DNA of 51,928 nt. It comes from an uncultured Alphaproteobacteria bacterium. Its GTDB lineage: Bacteria > Pseudomonadota > Alphaproteobacteria > HIMB59 > GCA-002718135. This document shows, in pieces, positions 9,108-17,729 of the stretch. The notes under the pieces are model-generated. The model was not told the DNA's origin. It worked only from the letters and a program-made list of their open reading frames with translations, and did no database searches. The stretch lies in assembly GCA_902518895.1 (NCBI GenBank), contig CABYHL010000007.1:1-51928 (forward strand), read 5' to 3'. Positions within the stretch are counted from its first letter, which is position 1. Every line of letters starts with the position of its first letter. The position numbers were made by a program, and so were the translations under genes.

Positions 9108-9891
9108 ATTTTTTATTAAAATAAAAATAAAATAAACCAATTATTATTAAAGCAAACATTAAAATTGCTGATAATGCGTTTACTTCAGGACTCAGTCCTA
9201 ATCTAACTTTAGAAAAAACTACAATTGGCAATGTGTTAGCTCCAGGCCCAGTAGTAAAACTCGCAACAACTAGATCATCTAATGAAATTGTAAAAGCTAA
9301 TAACCAACCAGCAATAATAGAAGGCAAAATTATTGGTAAAGTTATCTTATAGAGTACTTTGGTATAATTATAGCCTAGATCCATCGCAGCTTCCTCAATA
9401 TTTTTGTTAAAGTCAGTTAATCTTGCTTGAATAATAATTGCGACAAATGCAATACAAAAAGTAACGTGCGATATAAAAATAGTTAATTGTCCTCTAGATG
9501 ATGGAAATCCAATTACATTATTTAAGCTTATAAAAAAAAGCAACATTGAAAGACCTAAAATTAATTCTGGTAAAACCAAAGGTGTTGAAGAAAGAAAAAT
9601 ATAAAATGATTTAAAAGGAATTTTTCTTATTCTTACAAGTGAATATCCAATCATAACTCCTAAAATTGTAGCAAAAGTTGCAGACAAAGCTGCAATTTTA
9701 ATACTAATAATAAATGCCTCAATTATTTGTTCATTATTAAATAATTCATTGTACCATCTTAAAGAAAATCCCTTCCAAACCATTACTCTCTTATTTTCAT
9801 TAAACGAGTAAAAAATTAAAACTAAAATTGGGAAATATAAAAAAAATAAACCTAAAAAAATAACTGTACTTTTGATTAAACTAGATTTCAT
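9097..9891 (-). CDS. potI: Polyamine ABC transporter permease, PotI/PotC type
   Basis: The second inner-membrane permease of the putrescine importer. The frame can extend upstream to 9960, but the extra residues are family-atypical and lie inside potH. The ATG at 9889-9891 (MKSSLIKSTVIFLG) gives 264 residues, the usual length, and overlaps potH by 11 nt. It has about six membrane segments, with the EAA loop (EEAAMDLGYNYTKVLYKITLPIILP) in the cytoplasmic region that contacts the ATPase. The last gene of the aguA-aguB-potF-potG-potH-potI run, it converges on puuA with an 11-nt overlap. Confidence 0.88.
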   Translation of the reverse strand: MKSSLIKSTVIFLGLFFLYFPILVLIFYSFNENKRVMVWKGFSLRWYNELFNNEQIIEAFIISIKIAALSATFATILGVMIGYSLVRIRKIPFKSFYIFLSSTPLVLPELILGLSMLLFFISLNNVIGFPSSRGQLTIFISHVTFCIAFVAIIIQARLTDFNKNIEEAAMDLGYNYTKVLYKITLPIILPSIIAGWLLAFTISLDDLVVASFTTGPGANTLPIVVFSKVRLGLSPEVNALSAILMFALIIIGLFYFYFNKKFKH

Positions 9892-10768
9892 TTTTTTGAC
9901 TCCAACGCGAATAAAGTATTTGAAAAATAACAATTGGTAAAACCAAAATAATAATTCCACTAAAAGCTAAAGCACTAGCACCTGGCCAATTTCTATTAAC
10001 AAAGAATTCCTCCCATAATATTTTTCCATAATACAATCTATCACTACCACCTAACATTTCAGGTATAATAAATTCTCCAACAACAGGTATAAAAACTAAT
10101 AAAGATCCAGCAACAATTCCTGGAATAGACAAAGGAAGAATAACTTTAAAAAAGGTTTTAATACGATTTAATCCTAAATCTTTTGATGCTTCAATTAAAT
10201 TTAAGTCAAATTTATTTAAGTATCCATAGAGTGGTAAAATCATCAAAGGTAAATAAGTGTATACAATTCCCATGATGACAGCATATTGATTGTATAATAA
10301 TTGAAGTGGTTCTGATGTTATGCCTAGGTTTAGAAGTATTACATTTAAAATTCCATTATTCTGTAAGATTATTTTCCATGCATATACTCTTAATAAAAAT
10401 GATGACCAAAATGGAATAACTACTAAAACTAATAGGATATTTCTTAATCTGATATTTGAAGTCGCAATATAAAAAGCTAATGGGAACCCAATAAGTAAAC
10501 AAAAAAAAGTAGATATTAGAGCTAGTATCATAGAGTTTACAAAAGATCCAATGTAGTAATAATCACTAAATATATAAACATAGTTTTCAAATGTAGTATT
10601 GATCTTAAATCCATTATCAAAAAGAAAAATATCTTGATAAGGAGGCATCCCCCATTCTGATACCGAAATTGATATTTTAAAAATTATAGCTAATGGTATA
10701 AAAAAAAATAGAACAAGCCAAAAATAAGGACTAAAAACAAAATATTTTTCAAATAATTTATTTTTCAA
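9881..10768 (-). CDS. potH: Polyamine ABC transporter permease, PotH/PotB type
   Basis: The first permease of the importer: 295 residues, about six hydrophobic segments, and an EAA motif (EASKDLGLNRIKTFFKVILPLSIPG) in the second half, as in PotB/PotH of the spermidine/putrescine family. It pairs with PotI to form the channel. The start codon at 10768 directly follows the potG stop (no gap) and the 3' end overlaps potI by 11 nt, so translational coupling is likely. Confidence 0.88.
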   Translation of the reverse strand: MKNKLFEKYFVFSPYFWLVLFFFIPLAIIFKISISVSEWGMPPYQDIFLFDNGFKINTTFENYVYIFSDYYYIGSFVNSMILALISTFFCLLIGFPLAFYIATSNIRLRNILLVLVVIPFWSSFLLRVYAWKIILQNNGILNVILLNLGITSEPLQLLYNQYAVIMGIVYTYLPLMILPLYGYLNKFDLNLIEASKDLGLNRIKTFFKVILPLSIPGIVAGSLLVFIPVVGEFIIPEMLGGSDRLYYGKILWEEFFVNRNWPGASALAFSGIIILVLPIVIFQILYSRWSQKNEI

Positions 10769-11836
10769 TTAATCCTCTAAAACCTTGATTGATTCACTTT
10801 CCCAACTACAAATGACTTTCTCCCCTTTTGGGAAATTATAATTTGAGCTGGAGTTAAAATTCTGATCTAAAACTGAAATTATCATATTTTTAATTTTAAT
10901 TTCATAACGTGTAAAACTTCCCAAATATGATTTTTCTAAGATTTCTCCACTAAAGGAATTAAATGAACTTGTTTTCAAATTATTTATTGATTGTATTTTT
11001 ATTTTCTCTGGTCTTAGTAAAATATTAGTTTTTGTATTTTTTAATTCTTTGTTTAATTTAAAATTTATACCTAAATCATCAGAATAAAAATTTTCATCTT
11101 TCTTATAAATCTCAATTATATTTGCAATTCCTATAAAATTGGCAGTATAAAGACTTTTAGGATTTTCATAAATCTCTTCAGGGCTAGAGCATTCCAAAAT
11201 AAGACCATTCTTCATTATTGCCATTCTATCAGATAAGGACATTGCTTCTTCTTGATCATGGGTGACAAAAACAAATGTAATTTTTAGTTTCTTTTGAAGT
11301 GTTGTTAACTCTAATTGCGTTTTTGATCTTAGTTTTTTATCTAGTGCTGCAAGAGGCTCATCTAATAATAATAACTTAGGTTTTTTTATTAAGCACCTTC
11401 CAAGGGCAACTCGTTGCTGCTCTCCCCCTGATAATTGCTTAATTCTTCTATTTAATAAATGTTCAATAGATAAAAGTTTGGCAATATTTCTAACGTTTAT
11501 TTCAATTTCTTTTTGGGTAAAATTTTCTTTTATTCCAAAAGCTAAATTATTAAATACGTTTAAGTGAGGAAATAGAGCATACGATTGAAACATATAATTT
11601 AATGGTCTTTCAAAAGGCTCAAGGTTTGTTATGTCCGTTCCGTCGAGTATTACACGTCCTGTATCTGGCTTCTCAAATCCACCTAGTATTCTTAGTAAGG
11701 TAGTTTTGCCTGAGCCCGATGATCCTAAGAGACCAAAAAATTCAGATTTTGAAATATTTAAATTAATATTTTCTAAAACTTTGGTATCTCCAAATGATTT
11801 AGAAATATTTTCAATTACAAGAAAATTATTATCCAT
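10769..11836 (-). CDS. potG: Polyamine ABC transporter ATP-binding protein, PotG type
   Basis: The ATPase subunit powering polyamine uptake, 355 residues. It has Walker A GSSGSGKTT (about 37-45), the Q-loop segment MFQSYALFPH, signature LSGGEQQR, Walker B LLLLDEP and the switch His in VTHDQEEA. The RPLNYMFQSYALFPH stretch resembles PotG more than PotA. A C-terminal TOBE-like regulatory domain spans about 240-355. It is separated from potF by 51 nt that hold a strong hairpin (see 11843-11872), which probably lowers its expression relative to the binding protein. Confidence 0.9.
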   Translation of the reverse strand: MDNNFLVIENISKSFGDTKVLENINLNISKSEFFGLLGSSGSGKTTLLRILGGFEKPDTGRVILDGTDITNLEPFERPLNYMFQSYALFPHLNVFNNLAFGIKENFTQKEIEINVRNIAKLLSIEHLLNRRIKQLSGGEQQRVALGRCLIKKPKLLLLDEPLAALDKKLRSKTQLELTTLQKKLKITFVFVTHDQEEAMSLSDRMAIMKNGLILECSSPEEIYENPKSLYTANFIGIANIIEIYKKDENFYSDDLGINFKLNKELKNTKTNILLRPEKIKIQSINNLKTSSFNSFSGEILEKSYLGSFTRYEIKIKNMIISVLDQNFNSSSNYNFPKGEKVICSWESESIKVLED

Positions 11837-11842
11837 CTTAAA

Positions 11843-11872
11843 TCAGCACTAATATTAATATATTAGTGCTGA
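11843..11872 (-). promoter_or_regulatory. Intercistronic stem-loop between potF and potG
   Basis: Perfect inverted repeat with 13-bp arms and a 4-nt loop, lying between the potF stop and the potG start. In the direction of transcription it is followed by only a short T run (TTTAAG) before the potG ATG, so it does not look like a full intrinsic terminator. The likely role is to protect the 3' end of the potF message or partly attenuate, giving more binding protein than membrane components, as known for malE-malF. The structure is seen directly; the role is inferred. Confidence 0.75.
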
Positions 11873-11887
11873 AATGAAGTATATTTT

Positions 11888-12934
11888 TTAATTTGATTTA
11901 AATTTATTAAAATATTTAGTTGATAATTGTGCTTTTTTAGGTGAGTCAGCAGTATCAGCAAATAGCATACTTAAAGTTGCTTCATCTGGATAAATAGCTG
12001 GATCTCCTAAAATTTCTGGATCAACTAGCTCATTAGCTGCTTTGTTTGGATTAGAATACCAAACATAGTTTGTAATATCTGCAGCAACTTCAGGGCGCAA
12101 AATATAATTTATAAACTTATGTGCATTTAAAACATTTTTTGCATCAGCTGGAATTGCCATCATATCAAACCAAATTACAGTTCCCTCTGAAGGAATAGAA
12201 TACCAAACTGGTTCTATTTCTTCGTATGCAGCAATAAAAACATCACCTGACCATCCCATAGCTAGACAAATTTCACCATTAGCAAGATCATCTATATATT
12301 GAGAAGAATCAAAATACCTAATGAAAGGTCTAATTTCCTGCAACATTGAAAGAGCAGCCTTATAATCATTTTCGTCTTCGGTGTTAGGATCTTTACCTAC
12401 ATATTTTAAGGCAATTTCCATTACTTCAGATGGTGCATCTAACATTGCTATACCACAATCTTCATATTTAGAAGCTATAGCTGGGTCAAATAAAACACTC
12501 CAACTAGTAACCTCATCTTCATCAACCTTATCAGTATTGTAACCAATACCAGTTGTGCCATACATATAGTTTACTGAATACTGACCGCCTGGATCATGTG
12601 CATCTATCTTTGATAAAACTTCTGGATCTAAATTTCCTAAGTTCGATAATTCAGATTTATCAAGTTTTTGAAAAACTCCAGCCTTGATTTGGTTTTCTAA
12701 AAAAGAACCAGAAGGCACGACAATATCATAGCCAGACCCTCCAGCTAAAAGTTTAGCTTCAAGAACCTCATTTGAATCAAAAACATCATAAGTTACATCA
12801 ATGCCAAATTCATTTTCAAAATTTTCAATTGTATCTTCGGCAATGTAGTCAGACCAATTGTAAATAAATAATTCTTCTTTAGCCTGAGCTGAAAAAGAAA
12901 TTAAAACTAATAGAGATATAAAATACTTAAGCAT
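11888..12934 (-). CDS. potF: Periplasmic putrescine-binding protein, PotF type
   Basis: Captures putrescine (or a related polyamine) in the periplasm for PotGHI. The 348-residue precursor has a Sec signal peptide with probable cleavage after AQA at residue 18. The mature start, LFIYNWSDYIAEDT, followed by YDVFDSNEVLEAKLLAG and GYDIVVPSGSFLENQ, closely matches the PotF family rather than PotD. A strong Shine-Dalgarno (AGGAGG, 12948-12943 on the minus strand) precedes the ATG, consistent with high expression. It lies 40 nt downstream of aguB in the same orientation. Agmatine is an alternative ligand, given aguAB. Confidence 0.9.
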   Translation of the reverse strand: MLKYFISLLVLISFSAQAKEELFIYNWSDYIAEDTIENFENEFGIDVTYDVFDSNEVLEAKLLAGGSGYDIVVPSGSFLENQIKAGVFQKLDKSELSNLGNLDPEVLSKIDAHDPGGQYSVNYMYGTTGIGYNTDKVDEDEVTSWSVLFDPAIASKYEDCGIAMLDAPSEVMEIALKYVGKDPNTEDENDYKAALSMLQEIRPFIRYFDSSQYIDDLANGEICLAMGWSGDVFIAAYEEIEPVWYSIPSEGTVIWFDMMAIPADAKNVLNAHKFINYILRPEVAADITNYVWYSNPNKAANELVDPEILGDPAIYPDEATLSMLFADTADSPKKAQLSTKYFNKFKSN

Positions 12935-12974
12935 TATTCCCCTCCTAAATAAAAATTACATTAAATAAAATAAA

Positions 12975-13832
12975 TTAAAAATCGAGAATTTTTTTATATA
13001 GATCTGGCCTTCTGTCTCTAAAGTTACCCCATAATTTTCTATATTCTCTTGAAATTAACAAATCTAAAGTTGCAGTTATTATTCCTTCATCCTTATCATT
13101 CATACGATTTATTACATTTCCAAGATGATCCAATATAAAAGAATTGCCATAAAAATTTAATTCAATATCAGCTTCGACCTCCTTCCCTATTCTATTCGAA
13201 GTTACTATAGGGATTTGATTTGCAGCAGCATGTCCTACCATTGTATTAATCCAATGATCCTTTGAATTTAATTCAGGCATGTGTGGCTCAGAGCCAATTG
13301 CTGATGGATAAAAAATTAAATCTGCACCTTTCAATGTTAATATTCTTGCACATTCAGGAAACCACTGATCCCAACAAATTGCACAGCCAACTTTTGCCAG
13401 AGGGGTGTCAAAAACCATAAAGCCTGTGTTGCCTTTTTCAAAATAATACTTCTCATTATAGCCAGGTCCTTCAGGAATGTGAGATTTATTATAAACTTCA
13501 CTTATTTTACCGAAAGAATCTATCATAACTAGAGAGTTAAAAAACTTATTTTCCTTTTTTTGAAAAAAACTAATTGGTAATGAAATCTTTTTATCTTTAC
13601 ATATATTAGATAATTTTTCGAACATTGGATTAGAAGGAAAATCAATTGCAAGATCAAAAAATTTATCATTTTTTGTTGAACAAAAATAATAATCTTGAAA
13701 TAATTCTTGCAGAAGTAAAATATCAACATTTTCATTTGATGCTTTTTCAACTAAACTAATTGCTTTATTTAAATTAGCGTCAAAATCTCCTTTAATAGCC
13801 TTGAATTGTGATGTTGCTACTTTTACTTTCAT
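12975..13832 (-). CDS. aguB: N-carbamoylputrescine amidase
   Basis: Hydrolyses N-carbamoylputrescine to putrescine, CO2 and ammonia. It belongs to the nitrilase superfamily with the catalytic triad visible: Glu in LLLQELFQ, Lys in YNKSHIPEG, and Cys in VGCAICWDQWFPE. I choose the ATG at 13830-13832 (MKVKVATSQF, 285 residues) because the family starts there and it gives a 4-nt ATGA overlap with the aguA stop. The longer frame to 13859 adds an atypical nine-residue tail inside aguA. Its pairing with aguA makes the agmatine-to-putrescine assignment strong. Confidence 0.93.
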   Translation of the reverse strand: MKVKVATSQFKAIKGDFDANLNKAISLVEKASNENVDILLLQELFQDYYFCSTKNDKFFDLAIDFPSNPMFEKLSNICKDKKISLPISFFQKKENKFFNSLVMIDSFGKISEVYNKSHIPEGPGYNEKYYFEKGNTGFMVFDTPLAKVGCAICWDQWFPECARILTLKGADLIFYPSAIGSEPHMPELNSKDHWINTMVGHAAANQIPIVTSNRIGKEVEADIELNFYGNSFILDHLGNVINRMNDKDEGIITATLDLLISREYRKLWGNFRDRRPDLYKKILDF

Positions 13833-14812
13833 ATTTTTGGTACATTCATTGTTATACAATGAATATTTCCACCACCATAATTTATATTTTCTGTTTCCAA
13901 CATCATAATTTCTCGATTTGGGAATAACTTTTCAAAAGTTAATTTTACCTCATTATCTTCCTTAACATTGAATTTTGGTAAGATAATTTTATTTTTACTG
14001 AAATAAAAATTTATGTATGAGCTAATAATATTTTTATTATTAATTTTTTTTCTTGTAGGTAAGGGAACTTCAATTAAATCAAATGTCTGATTAGTATCTT
14101 TAAAAAATTTAATAAGATCAGTTTTGTTTTTTTTTAATATTTCATAATTAGGATCTAATTTGTGAGTTGTAGCAATTAAATATTTATTTTTTCCTATCGG
14201 GCATAATAAATTATCTACATGACCATCTGTATCATCCTCCATTAGTCCATTTTCAAATAAAAAAATATAATTTAAGTCAAACAAGAGCTTTAATTCTTTA
14301 ATAATATATTCACTATTATGTTTTTGTTTTCTATTTTTATTAAATATTACATTTTTAGTGCTAAATAAATTTTTTTTATCATCATAAGTTATTGCTCCTC
14401 CTTCAAGGACTAAGTCAGAAATTTTTGTTGGGATATTTAAATAGTTTGAAATAAATTTTGATATTTTATTATCATTTAAATAATCTGGATACTTTCCATA
14501 ACCATTAAATTCAAAGCTAATTGATTTTAATTTTTGATCTTCTTTATAAAAAATTGGTGCAATATCTCGCATCCAAGAATCATCTAATTTACATTCTATA
14601 ATATCTATATTTTTATGATCAGTTTTATTTTGAATTTCATTAATGTCTTCTTTATTTGACAAAACAATAACATGCTCAGTTTTTGCAATCTCATTAATTA
14701 CATTTGCAACTTCATCTCTGGCCTTATTAATAATTTTACCATAAAGATCTTTATTACACGGCCAAGCAATCAGACAATATTGGTGTTCACACCATTCAGG
14801 AATTAGTTTCAT
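13829..14812 (-). CDS. aguA: Agmatine deiminase
   Basis: Converts agmatine to N-carbamoylputrescine and ammonia. This is a guanidino-group-modifying (pentein) fold protein of 327 residues, with LIAWPCN near the N-terminus, the DDSWMRDIAP substrate loop, LEGGAI, EDDTDGHVDN, and the C-terminal catalytic cysteine in GGGNIHCITMN (Cys about 319). It is somewhat shorter than the common 345-370 residues. It overlaps aguB by 4 nt (ATGA) and is divergent from the HD-domain gene, with fewer than 30 nt between the starts. The first gene of the aguAB-potFGHI run. Confidence 0.93.
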   Translation of the reverse strand: MKLIPEWCEHQYCLIAWPCNKDLYGKIINKARDEVANVINEIAKTEHVIVLSNKEDINEIQNKTDHKNIDIIECKLDDSWMRDIAPIFYKEDQKLKSISFEFNGYGKYPDYLNDNKISKFISNYLNIPTKISDLVLEGGAITYDDKKNLFSTKNVIFNKNRKQKHNSEYIIKELKLLFDLNYIFLFENGLMEDDTDGHVDNLLCPIGKNKYLIATTHKLDPNYEILKKNKTDLIKFFKDTNQTFDLIEVPLPTRKKINNKNIISSYINFYFSKNKIILPKFNVKEDNEVKLTFEKLFPNREIMMLETENINYGGGNIHCITMNVPKI

Positions 14813-14840
14813 AAAATTTAAAAATATGTATAATTATTTC

Positions 14841-15404
14841 ATGTCTAAAGATGAAGTAAAATTCACTGAAATGAAACATGGTGATAAAGAGGATTATGAA
14901 CTTCTCGCTAATTTTGAAGATAAATTTATTGAAGGCACAGCTGATAGAATAGTAAGAGTGCTAGAAAGTTTAGACAATTCTTTAGGTGGTTATAAGGTAT
15001 CTAGATTAGAACACTCTCTTCAAACTGCATCAAGAGCGTTACGTGAACAAGCTTCTGAAGAAATGGTGGTGGCTTCCTTATTGCATGATATAGGTGATGA
15101 AATTGCACCTCTTAATCATTCTGAACTTGCAGCTGCAGTATTAAAACCTTTTGTTTCTGAAAAAACAAGATGGATAGTAGAACAACACGGTTTGTTTCAA
15201 GCCTACTATTATAATCATTATTATGGAAAAGATAGAAATCTAAGAGATAAATTCAAAGGTCATAAATTCTTTAAAGACACTATAGATTTTTGTGAAAGAT
15301 GGGATCAAGCATCATTTGATCCAAATTATGATACAATTCCTTTAAAAGAATTTGTTCCAATGGTTCAAAGAATATTTAATAGAACACCTTATAGAAATTT
15401 ATAA
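14841..15404 (+). CDS. HD-domain protein with a diiron-oxygenase-like ligand set
   Basis: A 187-residue HD-fold protein of unknown substrate. A second ATG exists at 14826, but MSKDEVKFTEMK at 14841 looks like the natural start. Six possible metal ligands are present: His58 (RLEHSLQ), His82-Asp83 (LLHDIGDE), His93, His116 (EQHG) and Asp155 (CERWD). This is the arrangement known for mixed-valent diiron HD oxygenases such as PhnZ, TmpB and myo-inositol oxygenase. Ordinary HD phosphohydrolases usually bind fewer metals and lack the additional histidines. It lies next to carnitine/betaine genes, so a quaternary-ammonium or phosphonate substrate is attractive. Plain phosphohydrolase activity remains possible. 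Confidence 0.7.
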   Translation: MSKDEVKFTEMKHGDKEDYELLANFEDKFIEGTADRIVRVLESLDNSLGGYKVSRLEHSLQTASRALREQASEEMVVASLLHDIGDEIAPLNHSELAAAVLKPFVSEKTRWIVEQHGLFQAYYYNHYYGKDRNLRDKFKGHKFFKDTIDFCERWDQASFDPNYDTIPLKEFVPMVQRIFNRTPYRNL

Positions 15405-15872
15405 TTATTTTTTTAACTTGTTGATTAGTGTAAGTTTACCTGGATCAAAATAATTTTTATTTTCTTGAATAAATTTATCTATATCTTTTTGCTTTTCCAA
15501 TTCTAATTCAGAAACTTTTCTAATATTTAAATCAACATATAAAGAACAAACCTCTGTTGTTGCTGCTCTGTAACCTTCAAGCTTATGTGTCATTTCTAAT
15601 TTATAAATTAATCTTTTTTTATCCCTATCAAGAAATAACAAATTAATATCTACTTCATCGCCCTCTTTCACTTCTTTTTCATAAGTTGTGTGTGATTCTA
15701 CGGCAAAAGTAGTTTTCTTCTCTGTTTTAGCAGAAGTCTCACCCATATTAAATTTTTGTAAAAGAACTTCCCATCCAGCATCAAAAAGATGAATATAAAA
15801 TGCCAAATTCATATGACCATTGTAATCGGTCCATTCTTTTTTAACTCTTCCTGAATTTAAATATATCTTCAT
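15405..15872 (-). CDS. cdhB: Hotdog-fold thioesterase, probable betainyl-CoA thioesterase
   Basis: A 155-residue 4HBT-type hotdog protein with EWTDYNGHMNLAFYIHLFD near the N-terminus. In this family the Asp/Gly-His region lines the active site. In carnitine-degrading bacteria CdhB hydrolyses betainyl-CoA made by CdhC to glycine betaine and CoA. The assignment is contextual: the gene is divergent from cdhC with 42 nt between the starts, and in some organisms this domain is fused to the carnitine dehydrogenase. Its stop abuts the stop of the HD gene. A generic acyl-CoA thioesterase is the alternative. Confidence 0.75.
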   Translation of the reverse strand: MKIYLNSGRVKKEWTDYNGHMNLAFYIHLFDAGWEVLLQKFNMGETSAKTEKKTTFAVESHTTYEKEVKEGDEVDINLLFLDRDKKRLIYKLEMTHKLEGYRAATTEVCSLYVDLNIRKVSELELEKQKDIDKFIQENKNYFDPGKLTLINKLKK

Positions 15873-15914
15873 TGTTTTTCTTTATTAATTCAAAAAATAT
15901 AGTAGTTTAAAATA

Positions 15915-16805
15915 ATGAATAATGAAGTAATAATTTCGTGTGCAGTAACTGGATCAGGAGATACAGCAGGCAAACATCCTGAATTACCTATAACGCCAAA
16001 ACAAATTGCTGATGCTTCAATTGAAGCTGCCAAAGCGGGTGCAGCAATAGCTCATGTACATGTAAGGGAACCTGATGGCAAACCTTCTAGAAATTTAAGT
16101 TATTATAAAGAAGTGGCAGATAGAATTCGCTCTTCTGAAACAGATGTAGTTTTAAATTTTACTACAGGTATGGGTGGTGATTTTGAAGTTGGAACAGGTA
16201 AAGATCCTTTAAATCCAGTAGGAGCAAATACAGATATGATCGATGCATTAAGCAGATTAGAACATGTTGAAGAGTTATTACCTGAAATTTGTACTTTAGA
16301 CTGCGGATCACTAAATTTTGGTGACTCAAACATGACATTTATTCATACACCGATACAGCTTAGAACTGCAGCAAAAAAAATGCAGGAGCTTGGAGTAAAA
16401 CCTGAAATGGAAGCTTTTGAAATGGGTCATTTATGGTTTGCTAACCAACTTTATAAAGAAGGTTTAATTGATGGCCCTCCTTTTTATCAAATATGCCTTG
16501 GTATACCTTGGGGATCACCAGCAATAACGAGTGCAATGAAAGCAATGGCTGAAATGGTACCTACTGAAGGTATTTGGTCTGGATTTGGAATAGGAAGATC
16601 ACAAATGCCCATGGCTGCACAAGCAGTTATTTTAGGAGGAAATGTTCGTGTGGGACTTGAAGACAATCTTTATTTAAAGAAAGGAGTTTTTGCATCAAAT
16701 GCACAGTTAGTTGAAAAAGCAAGATGCATTGTTGAAGATATGGGGGCTTCTATTTTATCCCCTCAACAGACTAGAGAGAAATTAAAACTAAAAAAACATT
16801 TTTAA
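15915..16805 (+). CDS. cdhC: BKACE-family 3-dehydrocarnitine cleavage enzyme
   Basis: A beta-keto acid cleavage enzyme (DUF849) of 296 residues. It has the zinc-binding HVHVR motif (His47, His49), NFTTGMGG, and the C-terminal [11 protein letters not shown] segment. In the carnitine pathway the enzyme exchanges the acyl group between 3-dehydrocarnitine and acetyl-CoA, giving betainyl-CoA and acetoacetate. BKACE members act on many beta-keto acids, but the next gene is a carnitine-dehydrogenase-like protein (1-nt gap) and a hotdog thioesterase is divergent, a combination known for carnitine use. Confidence in the family is very high; the substrate rests on context. Confidence 0.85.
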   Translation: MNNEVIISCAVTGSGDTAGKHPELPITPKQIADASIEAAKAGAAIAHVHVREPDGKPSRNLSYYKEVADRIRSSETDVVLNFTTGMGGDFEVGTGKDPLNPVGANTDMIDALSRLEHVEELLPEICTLDCGSLNFGDSNMTFIHTPIQLRTAAKKMQELGVKPEMEAFEMGHLWFANQLYKEGLIDGPPFYQICLGIPWGSPAITSAMKAMAEMVPTEGIWSGFGIGRSQMPMAAQAVILGGNVRVGLEDNLYLKKGVFASNAQLVEKARCIVEDMGASILSPQQTREKLKLKKHF

Positions 16806-16806
16806 T

Positions 16807-17727
16807 TTGAAAAATATTGCTGTCATTGGAACTGGTGTAATTGGTACCGGCTGGATACTTAGATTGCTTGCTAATGGTATAAAAGTCAAAGCATTTGATA
16901 AAAATTCTCAGCAATTACATTTTCTAAAAGAAGAAATAACAAGAACAAACTTAATTATAAAAAAATTATATAATACAAAAATCAATTTGAAAAATTTAGA
17001 AATCGTAGACAGTATTGAAGAAGCAGTAAAAAATGTAGATTTAATTCAGGAAAATGTCCCCGAACGATTAACTTTAAAAAAAGATGTTATAAAAAATATA
17101 AGTAAATATTCACCCTCAAATTCAATAATTGCTTCAAGTTCATCTGGTTTACTTCCATCAGATTTACAATCAAAATGTATTAATCCAAAAAGATTAATCA
17201 TAGCTCATCCATTTAACCCTGTATATATTCTCCCTTTGGTTGAAATTGTAAAAGGTAAAAAAACTACAAATTTATATCTAAATAAAGCAAAAAAATTTTA
17301 TCAAAAAATTAAAATGAAGACATTATTGGTAGAAAAAGAATTACCAGGCTTTTTATCTGATAGATTGCAAGAAGCTTTGTGGAGAGAGGGGTTACATATT
17401 GTAAATGATGGATATGCTTCAACAAAAGATTTAGATGAAGCAATCACTTATGGCCCTGGTATGAGGTGGGCTCTAATGGGAACTTTTCTTACCTTTCATC
17501 TTGCTGGAGGAGAAATGGGTATGAAACACATGTTAGATCAATTTGGACCAGCATTAAAACTCCCATGGACTAAACTGAAATCTCCAAAATTGACAAAAAA
17601 ACTTAAAGAAAAAATCATCAAAGGAACAAAAAAACAATCAAATAATCATTCTATAAAAGATTTAAGTAACTTAAGAGATAATTTCTTAATAGATTTGCTA
17701 GAATTAAAGAAAAAATATAAATTATAA
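16807..17727 (+). CDS. cdhA: L-carnitine 3-dehydrogenase (HCDH family)
   Basis: Oxidises carnitine to 3-dehydrocarnitine with NAD+. It is 306 residues, with the N-terminal NAD-binding motif VIGTGVIGTGW (about 5-15), ENVPERLTLK, the IIASSSSGLLPS stretch, and the catalytic-His segment AHPFNPVYILPLVE. These match the LcdH/CdhA branch of 3-hydroxyacyl-CoA dehydrogenases. The start is TTG at 16807-16809, one base after the cdhC stop, so it is likely translationally coupled. It lacks the C-terminal thioesterase domain that some homologues carry; here that activity is the separate gene at 15405. Confidence 0.85.
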   Translation: MKNIAVIGTGVIGTGWILRLLANGIKVKAFDKNSQQLHFLKEEITRTNLIIKKLYNTKINLKNLEIVDSIEEAVKNVDLIQENVPERLTLKKDVIKNISKYSPSNSIIASSSSGLLPSDLQSKCINPKRLIIAHPFNPVYILPLVEIVKGKKTTNLYLNKAKKFYQKIKMKTLLVEKELPGFLSDRLQEALWREGLHIVNDGYASTKDLDEAITYGPGMRWALMGTFLTFHLAGGEMGMKHMLDQFGPALKLPWTKLKSPKLTKKLKEKIIKGTKKQSNNHSIKDLSNLRDNFLIDLLELKKKYKL

Positions 17728-17729
17728 TT

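Noticed and set aside
9892-9960. Longer potI start
   Set aside because: Would extend 80 nt into potH with a hydrophobic, family-atypical leader; the ATG at 9891 fits length and overlap.
13833-13859. Longer aguB start
   Set aside because: Adds nine residues not found in the family and sits inside aguA; the ATGA overlap at 13829-13832 is the usual arrangement.
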